Positions 17,300-25,363 of a stretch of DNA of 64,000 nt are shown here, one piece after another (the first letter of the stretch is position 1; every line of letters starts with the position of its first letter). A model generated the notes under the pieces. The model did no database searches. It had not been told where the DNA came from and was given only the letters and a program-made list of their open reading frames with translations. Origin of the DNA: an uncultured Christensenella sp. (GTDB taxonomy: Bacteria > Bacillota > Clostridia > Christensenellales > Borkfalkiaceae); the NCBI GenBank assembly GCA_910578145.1, contig CAJTPJ010000001.1, forward strand, positions 144,944 through 208,943, in the 5' to 3' direction. A program made the position numbers and the translations under genes.

Positions 17300-18801
17300 G
17301 CTTCAATTCGCTGGAATTTCTTCTGTTTCTGCCCGTAGTGCTTCTGCTGTATTGGCTGTTGCCGCACAAATTCAGGTGGGCTTGGCTACTTTTAGCAAGT
17401 TACTATTTCTATATGAGCTGGAACCCGTGGCTCGTCTTTCTTATTTTAGGCACTACGCTCGTTTCATACGGCGCGGGTTTATTGATAAGTAAAACCCAAA
17501 ACGTAAAAATAAAAAAATTATTGCTTGCAATTACGGTTATAGTTTGCTTAGGCATACTCGTATTTTTCAAGTATTTCAATTTCCTTATCCAAAGCGCGAT
17601 AGACTTTTTAAATCTGTTTTCGCTTAATATTAACAGCGTTTCCTTAGATATTATCCTGCCGATAGGTATTTCTTTCTATACTTTCCAAACGCTGTCGTAT
17701 GTAATAGACGTTTATAGGGGCAAAATTCTGCCCGAAAAACACTTCGGTTATTACGCTCTGTTCGTTTCGTATTTCCCCCAGCTCGTCGCAGGACCTATCG
17801 AGCGCCCGGGCGACTTGTTGCCCCAACTTCACGCCCCGCAAAAACTTTCTTCCGAAGATATTTCGGCGGGTTTGCGCGTGTTGCTCACGGGCTTTTTCCG
17901 TAAATGCGTAGTCGCAGATTTCTGCGGAATTTGCGTAAATTCCGTATTTTCCAGTATCGACTCTGCAAACTCGCTAGCGGTGGCTTTGGCGGGGGCGCTG
18001 TTCCTCGTTCAAATTTACTGCGACTTTGCGGGCTACTCGGAAATTGCAATGGGCGCGGCGCGGTTAATGGGGGTTAAGCTAAGCAAAAACTTTGACAGAC
18101 CTTTTCTGTCCGTCAGCGCAACCGAATTTTTCCGTCGCTGGCATATCACGCTCGGCAAATGGTTTACGGACTATCTGTATATTCCGCTTGGCGGCAACCG
18201 CAAGGGCTTGCCGCGGAAGATTTTAAACACTTTCATAGTTTTCGGATTATGCGGGCTGTGGCACGGCGCAAATTGGACTTATCTGTTTTGGGGGCTGTGG
18301 CTTGCTACGCTTATCGGCATTGAAAGCGCGTGTAGAAAACCGCTTACGAAATTTTGCGATAATATGGGGATAAACTTAAAAAATCCCGCCGTAATGCTGG
18401 CGCGCAGGGTATTATTTTTTATAATGCTTATACCTTCTGCACTGTTGTTCCGGGCAAACTCTCTTGCGGATTTCGGGCAACTGTTCGTACGGCTGTTTAC
18501 CGATATAGGTTTCGGCTCTGCGTATTTCGCTTCGGCGTTTTCATCCTTAAGTCTTACGGCGGTAGGATTTGCCGAACTTTTGCTAAGCATAGTGTGTATG
18601 GGTTTAATACACGATTTTTGCGAGTTCGGCAGGGTGGAAGCGAAGGGGCTGTACCCGCTTATTAAACCGCAGTCGGCGGCGCGCGCCCGCTACGCGCAAA
18701 GGATTGCCGTATATCTCTACGCCGTGTTAGCAGTGGGGATATGCTGGATTTACCTGCTTTCAACGGGCGATATAAGCAGCTTCACGTACTTTCAGTTTTA
18801 A
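17296..18801 (+). CDS. MBOAT-family membrane O-acyltransferase
   Basis: Polytopic membrane protein of 501 residues in the AlgI/DltB/PatA-type MBOAT family. It transfers acyl groups across the membrane onto extracytoplasmic polymers. It carries the family signatures: FQTLSYVIDVYRG, the segment FVSYFPQLVAGPIERP, RRWHITLGKWFTDYLYIPLGGNR, and the invariant histidine H323 in CGLWHGANW. About 10-12 hydrophobic segments are visible. The ATG overlaps the upstream stop codon. With the ligase and the SGNH proteins at 2.85 and 4.29 kb it forms the parts list of a surface-glycan acylation pathway. The acceptor polymer is not identified. Confidence 0.92.
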   Translation: MSFNSLEFLLFLPVVLLLYWLLPHKFRWAWLLLASYYFYMSWNPWLVFLILGTTLVSYGAGLLISKTQNVKIKKLLLAITVIVCLGILVFFKYFNFLIQSAIDFLNLFSLNINSVSLDIILPIGISFYTFQTLSYVIDVYRGKILPEKHFGYYALFVSYFPQLVAGPIERPGDLLPQLHAPQKLSSEDISAGLRVLLTGFFRKCVVADFCGICVNSVFSSIDSANSLAVALAGALFLVQIYCDFAGYSEIAMGAARLMGVKLSKNFDRPFLSVSATEFFRRWHITLGKWFTDYLYIPLGGNRKGLPRKILNTFIVFGLCGLWHGANWTYLFWGLWLATLIGIESACRKPLTKFCDNMGINLKNPAVMLARRVLFFIMLIPSALLFRANSLADFGQLFVRLFTDIGFGSAYFASAFSSLSLTAVGFAELLLSIVCMGLIHDFCEFGRVEAKGLYPLIKPQSAARARYAQRIAVYLYAVLAVGICWIYLLSTGDISSFTYFQF

Positions 18802-18817
18802 TAATTTTAATAAGCGA

Positions 18818-18843
18818 AAAACGCCCGAGAGGGCGTTTTTTTT
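18818..18843 (+). terminator. Terminator after the MBOAT gene
   Basis: Stem ACGCCC/GGGCGT with loop GAGA, followed by eight T. Confidence 0.9.
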
Positions 18844-18852
18844 ACGTGTATA

Positions 18853-18916
18853 CCGTGCTGGTTTTCGTTCCACTTATGCCGCCCATATTGACATTACACT
18901 ATTATTATAATAACAT
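18853..18916 (+). promoter_or_regulatory. Candidate LytTR operator and promoter of the esterase lipoprotein
   Basis: Boxes CCGTGCTGG (GTGCTG from 18855) and TTATGCCGC (ATGCCG from 18876) are exactly 21 bp apart. The second lies 12 bp before a perfect -35 TTGACA (18888-18893). A -10 candidate TAACAT follows after 17 bp. Spacing and phasing match the regulator's own promoter at 719-783. Confidence 0.55.
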
Positions 18917-18968
18917 TTATTTGGAAGCATAAAAATGCTTTCAAATAAATAAAAAAGAGGGGAAAAAA

Positions 18969-21473
18969 ATGAGAATTGCAAGATTCGGAAAACGGATTAT
19001 TGCGGTTGTGTTGGGCGCGTTGATGGCTTTGTCGCTTTGCGTTTCTATTACCGCTTGTAAACCCGACGATTCAAGCAAAACCGAGTATACGGTTACGTTC
19101 AACGCGAACGGCGGTACGCTCACGGGGAATTCAACCGTAGTAGTTAAAAAGGACGCCAAAATTACGGGCGCGCCTACCGCAACTAAGACGGGTTTCGTGT
19201 TCGAGGGCTGGTATACTGCGGCTGAAAACGGCGAGGCGATTTCGTTGGAAACTTATGTCGTAACTAAAGACGTAACGTTATACGCCCATTATGGCGAACC
19301 CGTAACCGTTACACTCAACGCAAACGGGGGTAATATAACAGGTGCTTCCACGTTTACGGTAGTAAAGGGTGAAAGCGTTAAGGCAGCGGATATGCCCAAA
19401 GCAACCAAAAACGGAGCTAACTTTATAGGTTGGTTTACCGCTGCGGAAGGCGGCGACCGTATAGAGCTTAACACTCACGCGTTTTTAGCTGATACAACCG
19501 TTTACGCGCACTACGGCGAAGTTGATTCTATGCCTATGAAAAACCTTACAGATAAAGGCGGCGCGGCGGTAGGTTATCGTATAGAGGCGGAGGAAGCTGT
19601 TACCACTGGTACTCCTACGCAAGGGAAACCTTCGTTTATAGAAGAAAATTTACCGGCGGCAAGCGGAAACAAGGACTTAGGTTATCTTGGAGCGGCAGGT
19701 AACGCAGTTACTTTTACTTTCTCGGCGCCTTACGCAGGTAAAGCAAATATTTCCATTCTCGGTAGCAGTAATAATTTCAAGTTTGACAGTACTTCTATGT
19801 GGGTTGAAGACCAAATTGTTACCGGCGCAGATATGGGCGTTACTCTTAACGGAACCGAAATTGATTTCGAGCCTGCAAACCTTCGCGGCGCAGGTAAAGA
19901 TAATCCTATGGTTTGGAACGCATACTACGACCCTATTGATTTAGGCGAGCTTGACGTTTTAACGGGCTATAACGTTCTCGTAATTACCGTTAAAAAGCAA
20001 ACTGTCCCTAACTTAGACTGTCTTGATATACAAACTGATATTGCGCTTACTTCGGCAGACGGCACTAACCCCAGCGGCACGGCTGTACTTCCCGAACCTC
20101 CCGCACCCCCCGCAGACGCGGTAGTGTACGACGGCGAAGTTTCCGTTGACCTTGTCGTAGGCGGTTACGAGGGAGGTCCCGCAATCGAAAAAGCAATTAT
20201 CAACTTCAAATCGCACGAAATAGCTAAAGACGCGATTGCCGCTAACCCCCTTACGGTTTCGGTTGCAAAATCTAAACTCGGCAACGCTCAAACCGATAAA
20301 TTTTATTTGTCGGATGCAGAAGGCAACGCCGTTACGGCAGATACTTCGCATTACGTAACCATAGAGTATGCCATTACCTATGCATACTGGTCGTTCGGCG
20401 GAAACCTTTCGCCTTTCGGCTGGAATGCGGAAACCAGTAAAAACAGCTGGAAAGATTTAAGCACCACTACCGTGGCAATAAGCGGAAACATCAATATTAA
20501 CGGTACCGAATACAATAAAATGGGCGAAAACGTAAGTTTTGGCGAAAAGAAAGTTCCTTGCCTTGACAGTTGGAAACTTGACGGAACTTATACCGGCAAC
20601 GGTAAAACGCTTACGTACGGATATTACACTCCCGAAGAAGATACGGCTAAAACCGGCAAAAAGCCCCTTATCGTTTGGCTTCACGGCGCAGGCGAAGGCG
20701 GCACCGACCCGTCGATTGCAGTACTCGGCAACCAGGTTTCTAATCTTTCTAAGCCTTTAATTCAAGATTATTTCAAAACCGATAGCGTTTCCGGCGCTTA
20801 CGTACTTGCTCCCCAAACGCCCACGATGTGGATGGATAGCGGCAACGGTCAGCAGGGTGGTAGCGACGTCGGCGAATCGATATATACCGAAACGCTGTTC
20901 GGACTTATCCAAAATTTCGTTACTACTCACAGCGATATAGACGCTAACCGCGTATATCTCGGCGGATGCTCTAACGGCGGCTGGATGACTGTGGAAATGC
21001 TTTCCAAACACGGTGAATTCTTTGCAGCGGCTTACCCCATAGCAGTACCTTTTGATAAAACCGCCGCATTGACCGACGCAGAGCTTACAAAGCTCAGTAG
21101 CGTTCCTATGTGGATTACGCACGCAAAGGCAGATAACACGGTTAAAATAGTAGATAACGAAAATGCGCTTGTAGAGTTAAACTCTAACTCGTTGTATATT
21201 GAAATGCTTAAAAAAGGTGCAACAAACGTTCATTATACTTTGTTTGATACCGTAACCGTAGACAACGTAACTTACGACGGACACTGGTCGTGGATATTCA
21301 CTCTCCGTGACGAGTGCAGCAAAGTACAGGCTACGACGGGTAGCGGTACGGATGGCGCGTTTGTGCTTGCAGACTTTAAAGTAGGTACCGCACAAACGGA
21401 AACCGTTAACGTTAACGGTAGCGCTGCAACCCTTTGGGGCTGGATTGCAGCGCAAAGTAAACCTGCTGAATAA
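18969..21473 (+). CDS. Lipoprotein esterase with InlB-type repeats and CBM-like domain
   Basis: Lipoprotein of 834 residues with lipobox SITAC near residue 29. Two Listeria-Bacteroides (InlB B-type) repeats lie at ~35-103 and ~104-175, each with GG.FT-like NANGG, GWFTA/GWYTA and a final YAHYGE. A CBM-like beta domain at ~185-350 begins YRIEAEEAV. The catalytic region, ~545-815, is an alpha/beta hydrolase of the polyhydroxybutyrate-depolymerase/feruloyl-esterase group. It has an oxyanion segment IVWLHGAGEGG, nucleophile S668 in GGCSNGG, a probable acid D in HAKADNTV and histidine in YDGHWSW. It probably cleaves acyl or feruloyl esters from polysaccharide. The ribosome site is AGAGGGG. It is a single gene under its own promoter. 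Confidence 0.8.
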   Translation: MRIARFGKRIIAVVLGALMALSLCVSITACKPDDSSKTEYTVTFNANGGTLTGNSTVVVKKDAKITGAPTATKTGFVFEGWYTAAENGEAISLETYVVTKDVTLYAHYGEPVTVTLNANGGNITGASTFTVVKGESVKAADMPKATKNGANFIGWFTAAEGGDRIELNTHAFLADTTVYAHYGEVDSMPMKNLTDKGGAAVGYRIEAEEAVTTGTPTQGKPSFIEENLPAASGNKDLGYLGAAGNAVTFTFSAPYAGKANISILGSSNNFKFDSTSMWVEDQIVTGADMGVTLNGTEIDFEPANLRGAGKDNPMVWNAYYDPIDLGELDVLTGYNVLVITVKKQTVPNLDCLDIQTDIALTSADGTNPSGTAVLPEPPAPPADAVVYDGEVSVDLVVGGYEGGPAIEKAIINFKSHEIAKDAIAANPLTVSVAKSKLGNAQTDKFYLSDAEGNAVTADTSHYVTIEYAITYAYWSFGGNLSPFGWNAETSKNSWKDLSTTTVAISGNININGTEYNKMGENVSFGEKKVPCLDSWKLDGTYTGNGKTLTYGYYTPEEDTAKTGKKPLIVWLHGAGEGGTDPSIAVLGNQVSNLSKPLIQDYFKTDSVSGAYVLAPQTPTMWMDSGNGQQGGSDVGESIYTETLFGLIQNFVTTHSDIDANRVYLGGCSNGGWMTVEMLSKHGEFFAAAYPIAVPFDKTAALTDAELTKLSSVPMWITHAKADNTVKIVDNENALVELNSNSLYIEMLKKGATNVHYTLFDTVTVDNVTYDGHWSWIFTLRDECSKVQATTGSGTDGAFVLADFKVGTAQTETVNVNGSAATLWGWIAAQSKPAE

Positions 21474-21496
21474 AATCCCAAACTTTTACAAAATAA

Positions 21497-21528
21497 AGGC
21501 GGGGTCGGTTTATCCGACCCCGCTTTTA
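21497..21528 (+). terminator. Terminator after the esterase gene
   Basis: Stem GCGGGGTCGG/CCGACCCCGC followed by TTTTAT. Confidence 0.85.
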
Positions 21529-21741
21529 TGATTGAGTGATTACGTTTAAATTGAGGCTAAGTGTAAGATTATTATTTTTTAATAGATATCCGCCATAAAA
21601 ATTAAATCGTTGCATTTTATTTCTCGAAAAACGGCACTTAACCGCAAATTCATTAGTTAATTAAAATTGTCTGTCATTTTGATATAATTATGAATATTTT
21701 GGTCGGCAGGGATATATAAAACCTAATTATTTAAAATGTAA

Positions 21742-21773
21742 ACCGGTGCGTTTGTTCAAACAAACGCACCGGT
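21742..21773. repeat. Perfect 14-bp palindrome in intergenic space
   Basis: Arms ACCGGTGCGTTTGT/ACAAACGCACCGGT surround a 4-base loop TCAA. No T tract follows on either strand. It sits 60 bp outside the island boundary, so it belongs to the chromosomal side. Function unknown. The remaining bases 21530-21741 are A/T-rich and I see nothing else in them. Confidence 0.6.
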
Positions 21774-21787
21774 AATTACGTACAAAA

Positions 21788-21832
21788 TAAGCCTAAACCG
21801 AAACACCTTAATAGCGGTTCAATTTAGGCTTA
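21788..21832 (-). terminator. Probable original terminator of tRNA-Pro
   Basis: Outer arms TAAGCCTAAA/TTTAGGCTTA with an inner CCG/CGG pair. On the minus strand it is followed by TTTTG. It lies immediately outside the tRNA 3'-end duplication, so I infer that it served tRNA-Pro before the island separated them. Confidence 0.5.
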
Positions 21833-21835
21833 TAG

Positions 21836-21882
21836 TGGTTGAGGTGACGGGACTTGAACCCACGACCTTCTGGTCCCTAACC
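21836..21882 (-). repeat. Distal attachment site: 47-bp copy of the tRNA-Pro 3' end
   Basis: These 47 bases are identical to 28051-28097, covering the CCA end, acceptor strand, T-arm, variable loop and part of the anticodon arm of tRNA-Pro. The match stops abruptly at 21882. This is the classic scar of integration into a tRNA 3' end. Confidence 0.92.
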
Positions 21883-22050
21883 CGTGCAAGCAAAATATCT
21901 TTTAATAACCTATTAACAAAATAATCATTTTTTAACTGATTTTTTATTGCTGTATCAATAAATTTTTCACCAACCTATGGCGGTCTTATAAAGTAGTTGA
22001 CTAAAAGGTTCATAATTTTTTTCTCCTGTAATAGTGATGAATTAGAAATA

Positions 22051-22080
22051 AAAAAGGTCAGTTAATAAAACTGACTTTTT
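22051..22080 (-). terminator. Terminator of the unknown island gene
   Basis: Arms AAAAAGGTCAGTT/AACTGACTTTTT on the plus strand. Read on the minus strand, the hairpin is followed by a T run. It lies 8 bp past the stop of the minus-strand gene. Confidence 0.8.
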
Positions 22081-22087
22081 ATCATAA

Positions 22088-23362
22088 TCAATTATTTAGA
22101 TAAGTATAAGAATCTGGATAAGTTTCTAATAACGCTAAAACTTCATTTATAATGAAAAAATCATTTATGCTAATATCGCTATTGTATATATCCGTTTGGG
22201 GTGTTAATTTTACATATTTATCAATATAGCTTTCAAGCAATTCTTCATATTTTTTAACATATTGTTGCTCATCAATTTCTCCATAAATCATTTTTAATGT
22301 ATCAACAATAGTTGCTATATTTGATTTTTCATTGAGATTGTTCTGAAAGTTATCTATCGCTTTTTTATTATGCTTTCGTACTAATTTTATAATAGAATTG
22401 TTTAATGAATAGCGAAAATTATTTATATAATTTTTAATGTCTTGATTGCTTTGTACTAATTTATTTTTTGTTATGTACTGTATGCAGGAATTATACATAC
22501 AATCGAAAGGAATGATGTAGTTGTGGATTTTATCAAGTGCCATAGCGGATAGCGGTGTAGTTTCTGTTGATTTCTTAAATTTTTTATAATGTTCATATAA
22601 ATCGCCAAAATCTGATATTTGTTTGTTTATAAATTCATATTCAGTATACCTATATTCAATACTATAAGCATTACGCAATGCGATATTTAATCGTCTATAA
22701 AATACGCTATTTTTCTTTTGAATTAATAACCCTCGTTTGTCTTTACACTTTAATTGCTCTAAAATGCCATCTTCAATTTCTTTTATAGCACTTAATTCTT
22801 GTGGAGTGGGATATCGGCGTTTTCTATGGTAATCAAACTCGTCAATTTCGTCGCCCTCTTCGGTAGTGTCAGAAATTATCATATATTCTCTAATGTCATA
22901 GCCAGCAGATATCAAAGATTTTTTAACTTCATTAAATTTAATATACAATATTGACTTATAGTCTTTTAAAAAATTTTTTAAAACTTCGTTATTTTTGTCA
23001 TCTTTGTCGTCATTAGGTGTTTTACGGAATTGAATATAATTTGAGTTTGTAAATCCAAAATAATACTGAAAATCTAACATACTCTTTTTCATATTAGTTT
23101 TTTCGCTAAAAAGCGCAATCGCTGTTACATAGTCAGAAAACTTCAATTTTTGTGGAGCAGGAGTGTCATATATTTCGAAGATTTGATATTGAGTTCCTTT
23201 TTTGATTAAGTTTATATAATTTCCCCATTGTTTAATTTGTGAAGTTTTAGAATTGTGTGAGTGCTGAGGTTGGTTAAACAATTTACATAGTTTAGCATAG
23301 GATAAACTTTTTCCAAGATATTGTTTAAGATTATTAATATCATTACTATTTAATTCATACAT
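22088..23362 (-). CDS. Unrecognised island protein with N-terminal helix-turn-helix-like segment
   Basis: Protein of 424 residues that I do not recognise. The first ~60 residues (with YLGKSLSYAKLCKLFNQP, SKTSQIKQW and YQIFEIYDTP) resemble the winged-helix-like N-terminus common in hypothetical proteins of Bacillota phages and mobile elements. The rest is helical and rich in Lys, Asn, Ile and Tyr. There is an acidic stretch near 120-130, a YDIREY segment and no catalytic motif I can name. The start ATG is preceded by AAAAGGAAA. An inverted repeat spans its promoter, which would suit autoregulation. Candidates are a replication initiator or a regulator of the island. Base composition is much more A/T-rich than the chromosomal genes. 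Confidence 0.7.
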   Translation of the reverse strand: MYELNSNDINNLKQYLGKSLSYAKLCKLFNQPQHSHNSKTSQIKQWGNYINLIKKGTQYQIFEIYDTPAPQKLKFSDYVTAIALFSEKTNMKKSMLDFQYYFGFTNSNYIQFRKTPNDDKDDKNNEVLKNFLKDYKSILYIKFNEVKKSLISAGYDIREYMIISDTTEEGDEIDEFDYHRKRRYPTPQELSAIKEIEDGILEQLKCKDKRGLLIQKKNSVFYRRLNIALRNAYSIEYRYTEYEFINKQISDFGDLYEHYKKFKKSTETTPLSAMALDKIHNYIIPFDCMYNSCIQYITKNKLVQSNQDIKNYINNFRYSLNNSIIKLVRKHNKKAIDNFQNNLNEKSNIATIVDTLKMIYGEIDEQQYVKKYEELLESYIDKYVKLTPQTDIYNSDISINDFFIINEVLALLETYPDSYTYLNN

Positions 23363-23384
23363 AATAAAAATTTCCTTTTCAAAA

Positions 23385-23436
23385 TTAGGACATATTTTTT
23401 ATATATAAACATAAATATATAAATTTTATGTCCTAA
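23385..23436. promoter_or_regulatory. Inverted repeat spanning the promoter of the unknown island gene
   Basis: Perfect 10-bp arms TTAGGACATA (23385-23394) and TATGTCCTAA (23427-23436) enclose 32 bp of pure A/T with several TATA-type elements. It lies directly upstream of the minus-strand gene starting at 23362. It looks like an operator pair bracketing a promoter. Confidence 0.5.
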
Positions 23437-23551
23437 ATTTATTCTACCACAAATTTGTCATAAGTCAAGAAAATCATACTTTTATTTTTTAATAGTAGGA
23501 AATGGCGCTGTTCGCTTCGCTCACCGCTACACCGCTCCGCTGCCATAGATG

Positions 23552-23581
23552 TATTAGAAAGTGCTGTCGCACTTTCTAATA
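23552..23581. repeat. Perfect 13-bp hairpin in the island's non-coding region
   Basis: Arms TATTAGAAAGTGC/GCACTTTCTAATA with loop TGTC. Just upstream, 23500-23545 is an unusually GC-rich patch within A/T-rich DNA, containing repeated CGCT-type words (TTCGCTTCGCTCACCGCTAC). Function unknown; it may be part of a structured RNA. Confidence 0.55.
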
Positions 23582-23799
23582 TATCCTGACCGAAAGCAAG
23601 GGGTGAGTTTACATTTTTTCAGGTGGATTTTGTTTTCATAGCAAGTGGTTTTAAGGTACTTAAAGACTTAACCCAAATTTCAACCCTTTTAGGCATTAAA
23701 AGCGATTTTTAAGGCTAAAAGTGGGGTATAGGTAATAGTAACACTTATATTAAAGTCATTTTTAATAAATCAAAATTTTTTGTTAATACTATTGTTTTG

Positions 23800-23835
23800 C
23801 GAAAAGCGGAAAGCCATACGGCTTTCCGCTTTTCG
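23800..23835. repeat. Perfect 16-bp hairpin in the island's non-coding region
   Basis: Arms CGAAAAGCGGAAAGCC/GGCTTTCCGCTTTTCG with loop ATAC. No T tract lies on either side, so it is not a simple terminator. It precedes the membrane/Sel1 protein gene by ~220 bp. Confidence 0.6.
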
Positions 23836-23884
23836 ATATAAACCAAAGCATTGACAATCAATAGAAATTATGGTAACATAAATA

Positions 23885-23970
23885 TGCAACACAATTCAAT
23901 AATCAAAGCACGGAGTACCTTTACCAATAAGTACTTCCTTATTTTCTCGTGCTTTGAGAATTGTGTTGCA
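23885..23970 (+). other. Long composite stem-loop in the leader of the Sel1-type gene
   Basis: Arms TGCAACACAATTC/GAATTGTGTTGCA (13 bp) and TCAAAGCACG/CGTGCTTTGA (10 bp) nest around GTAC/GTAC, making an ~86-base structure. A promoter-like TTGACA starts at 23852. An open frame runs through it, but the pairing suggests an RNA leader. I therefore place the gene start downstream at 24052. Confidence 0.55.
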
Positions 23971-24051
23971 GCATTGGAATGTGCTATTGGAGTGCGTTCC
24001 TTTGGGGCGCACTTTTTTATTTATGGGACAATTAAGAGGTATCATTCATTT

Positions 24052-25206
24052 ATGAAAAAATGGACAATTTTAAGTGTAATAGGGATATCGTTCTGGTGTT
24101 TAATGGGTGTTGCTTTTGGGGCAGCCATTGGAACTATTGTTTTTTGTATATTTTATACTATGATAGTATGTGCAGTTACATTCGGTCCTAAATTATATCA
24201 TAAGAGATGTTTGGAGTTAGAAAAGCAAGAAGTAGAATATTTAAAACAAAACGATATTAATGGTAAAGAATACATAATAGGTGGTGATTTTAAGAAAGTA
24301 ATTTTAACTACAACAAAACTTTATTTACGTACAAAACCATTAGCATTGGGAGATATTTTTGATAGAAAAGATATTAAAGATGCAAAAATTGAAATGAAAA
24401 TAAGCAATAGAATTGTACACTATGAAGACCCAGATGGGGCAATGAAAATGGGGGCAATTGCAGGGGTTGCAAGTTGGTTTGGTATAAGTACTATTGCCGA
24501 TTTAAATAGTTTAGGGCAAGATGTACTTGAAGAGGCTGTAACTGTTTATATTGAAATTGAAATTGCTAATGCTAAGCTAAAATTTTATGTTTTAAATGAT
24601 GAAACCATCAAAAATAATTTGAGTTTACAAAGAATAGAAAATGCTGTAAAATTTATAAAAGATATTAAAGGAAGAAAACGTTCACGAAAAAAAACGGTAA
24701 ATAATAATAAACAAATACGCGAAAAATCTTCAACTACAAAAAAACTAAAAACAGTAAAAGACAATAAAACAGTTGAAACTCAAAAAATTTATTATAAGGC
24801 ATTTACAGAAGCAAATGATGGAAATGTGTCAAGTATGAATTTATGGAAATTGCTAATTTTTGACGGTAAGTTAGACTATTCTATTGATATAAAAGGTGGG
24901 TTGGAACAATTAAACGAGTGGAGCCAATCGGAAAACATTTTTGTTAAAGCTGGTGCATTTTCATTGTTAGGTGCTATGTTTTTTGAGGGTAAATATGGAT
25001 TACAGCAAGATTATGAAAAAGCATTTAGATATGAGTGTTTAGCTGAGGAATATGCAAATGAGGGGGTTGATTATATAATTGGGTGGTGTTATCTTAATGG
25101 AAAAGGTGTAGAAAAAGATATTGAAAAAGCAAAATATTACATATGCAAAAGTGCTTCTGACGATATCAATCCAGCTAAAAAAATTAAAGAAGAAATGGGC
25201 TGGTAA
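24052..25206 (+). CDS. Membrane protein with PH-like region and Sel1-type repeats
   Basis: Protein of 384 residues, not recognised as a named family. Residues 1-50 hold two hydrophobic helices. Residues ~65-205 look like a soluble beta-rich domain of bacterial PH type, interrupted by a Gly/Ala-rich stretch (MKMGAIAGVASWFG). A highly basic linker (~205-245) follows. The last ~120 residues contain two Sel1-like helical repeats (GAMFFEGKYGLQQDYEKAFRYE, GWCYLNGKGVEKDIEKAKYY). The open frame extends upstream to 23851, but that part runs through a long inverted repeat. The ATG at 24052 has AAGAGG upstream and starts a clean membrane segment. It is island cargo; a sensing or scaffold role is possible, but I claim no function. 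Confidence 0.7.
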   Translation: MKKWTILSVIGISFWCLMGVAFGAAIGTIVFCIFYTMIVCAVTFGPKLYHKRCLELEKQEVEYLKQNDINGKEYIIGGDFKKVILTTTKLYLRTKPLALGDIFDRKDIKDAKIEMKISNRIVHYEDPDGAMKMGAIAGVASWFGISTIADLNSLGQDVLEEAVTVYIEIEIANAKLKFYVLNDETIKNNLSLQRIENAVKFIKDIKGRKRSRKKTVNNNKQIREKSSTTKKLKTVKDNKTVETQKIYYKAFTEANDGNVSSMNLWKLLIFDGKLDYSIDIKGGLEQLNEWSQSENIFVKAGAFSLLGAMFFEGKYGLQQDYEKAFRYECLAEEYANEGVDYIIGWCYLNGKGVEKDIEKAKYYICKSASDDINPAKKIKEEMGW

Positions 25207-25222
25207 AGTTATTGCATAATTT

Positions 25223-25254
25223 ATAATGGCGGTTGTTACAACAACCGCCATTAT
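25223..25254. terminator. Near-perfect 15-bp hairpin between convergent island genes
   Basis: Arms ATAATGGCGGTTGTT/AACAACCGCCATTAT with a 2-base loop. It lies between the plus-strand Sel1-type gene and the minus-strand tiny ORFs, so it could serve as a shared terminator even though the T tracts are weak. Confidence 0.55.
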
Positions 25255-25265
25255 TGCTTGAAATG

Positions 25266-25331
25266 TTAAAAGTTAGGGTGGTGGATTGCGTAAGCAAAAA
25301 TTATAAGCATTATTATAAGTCCTATAAACAT
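25266..25331 (-). CDS. Tiny hydrophobic peptide 2 (21 residues)
   Basis: ORF encoding 21 residues (MFIGLIIMLIIFAYAIHHPN plus F), essentially one transmembrane helix with a short polar end. An AAGGG ribosome site sits 10 bases before the ATG. It follows tiny peptide 1 and the integrase in the same direction. It is too short for gene callers. The resemblance in size and composition is to type I toxin or KdpF-like peptides; function unknown. Confidence 0.45.
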   Translation of the reverse strand: MFIGLIIMLIIFAYAIHHPNF

Positions 25332-25363
25332 AATTCTTTATCCCTTGTGATTTTTTGTTGTAA

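Noticed and set aside
23851..24051. Upstream extension of the Sel1-type protein by 67 codons
   Set aside because: This stretch runs through a long inverted repeat and encodes no plausible domain. The ATG at 24052 has its own ribosome site and starts a membrane segment.
23440..24051. Retron-type msr/msd locus in the island hairpins
   Set aside because: No reverse transcriptase gene is present in the island or nearby.
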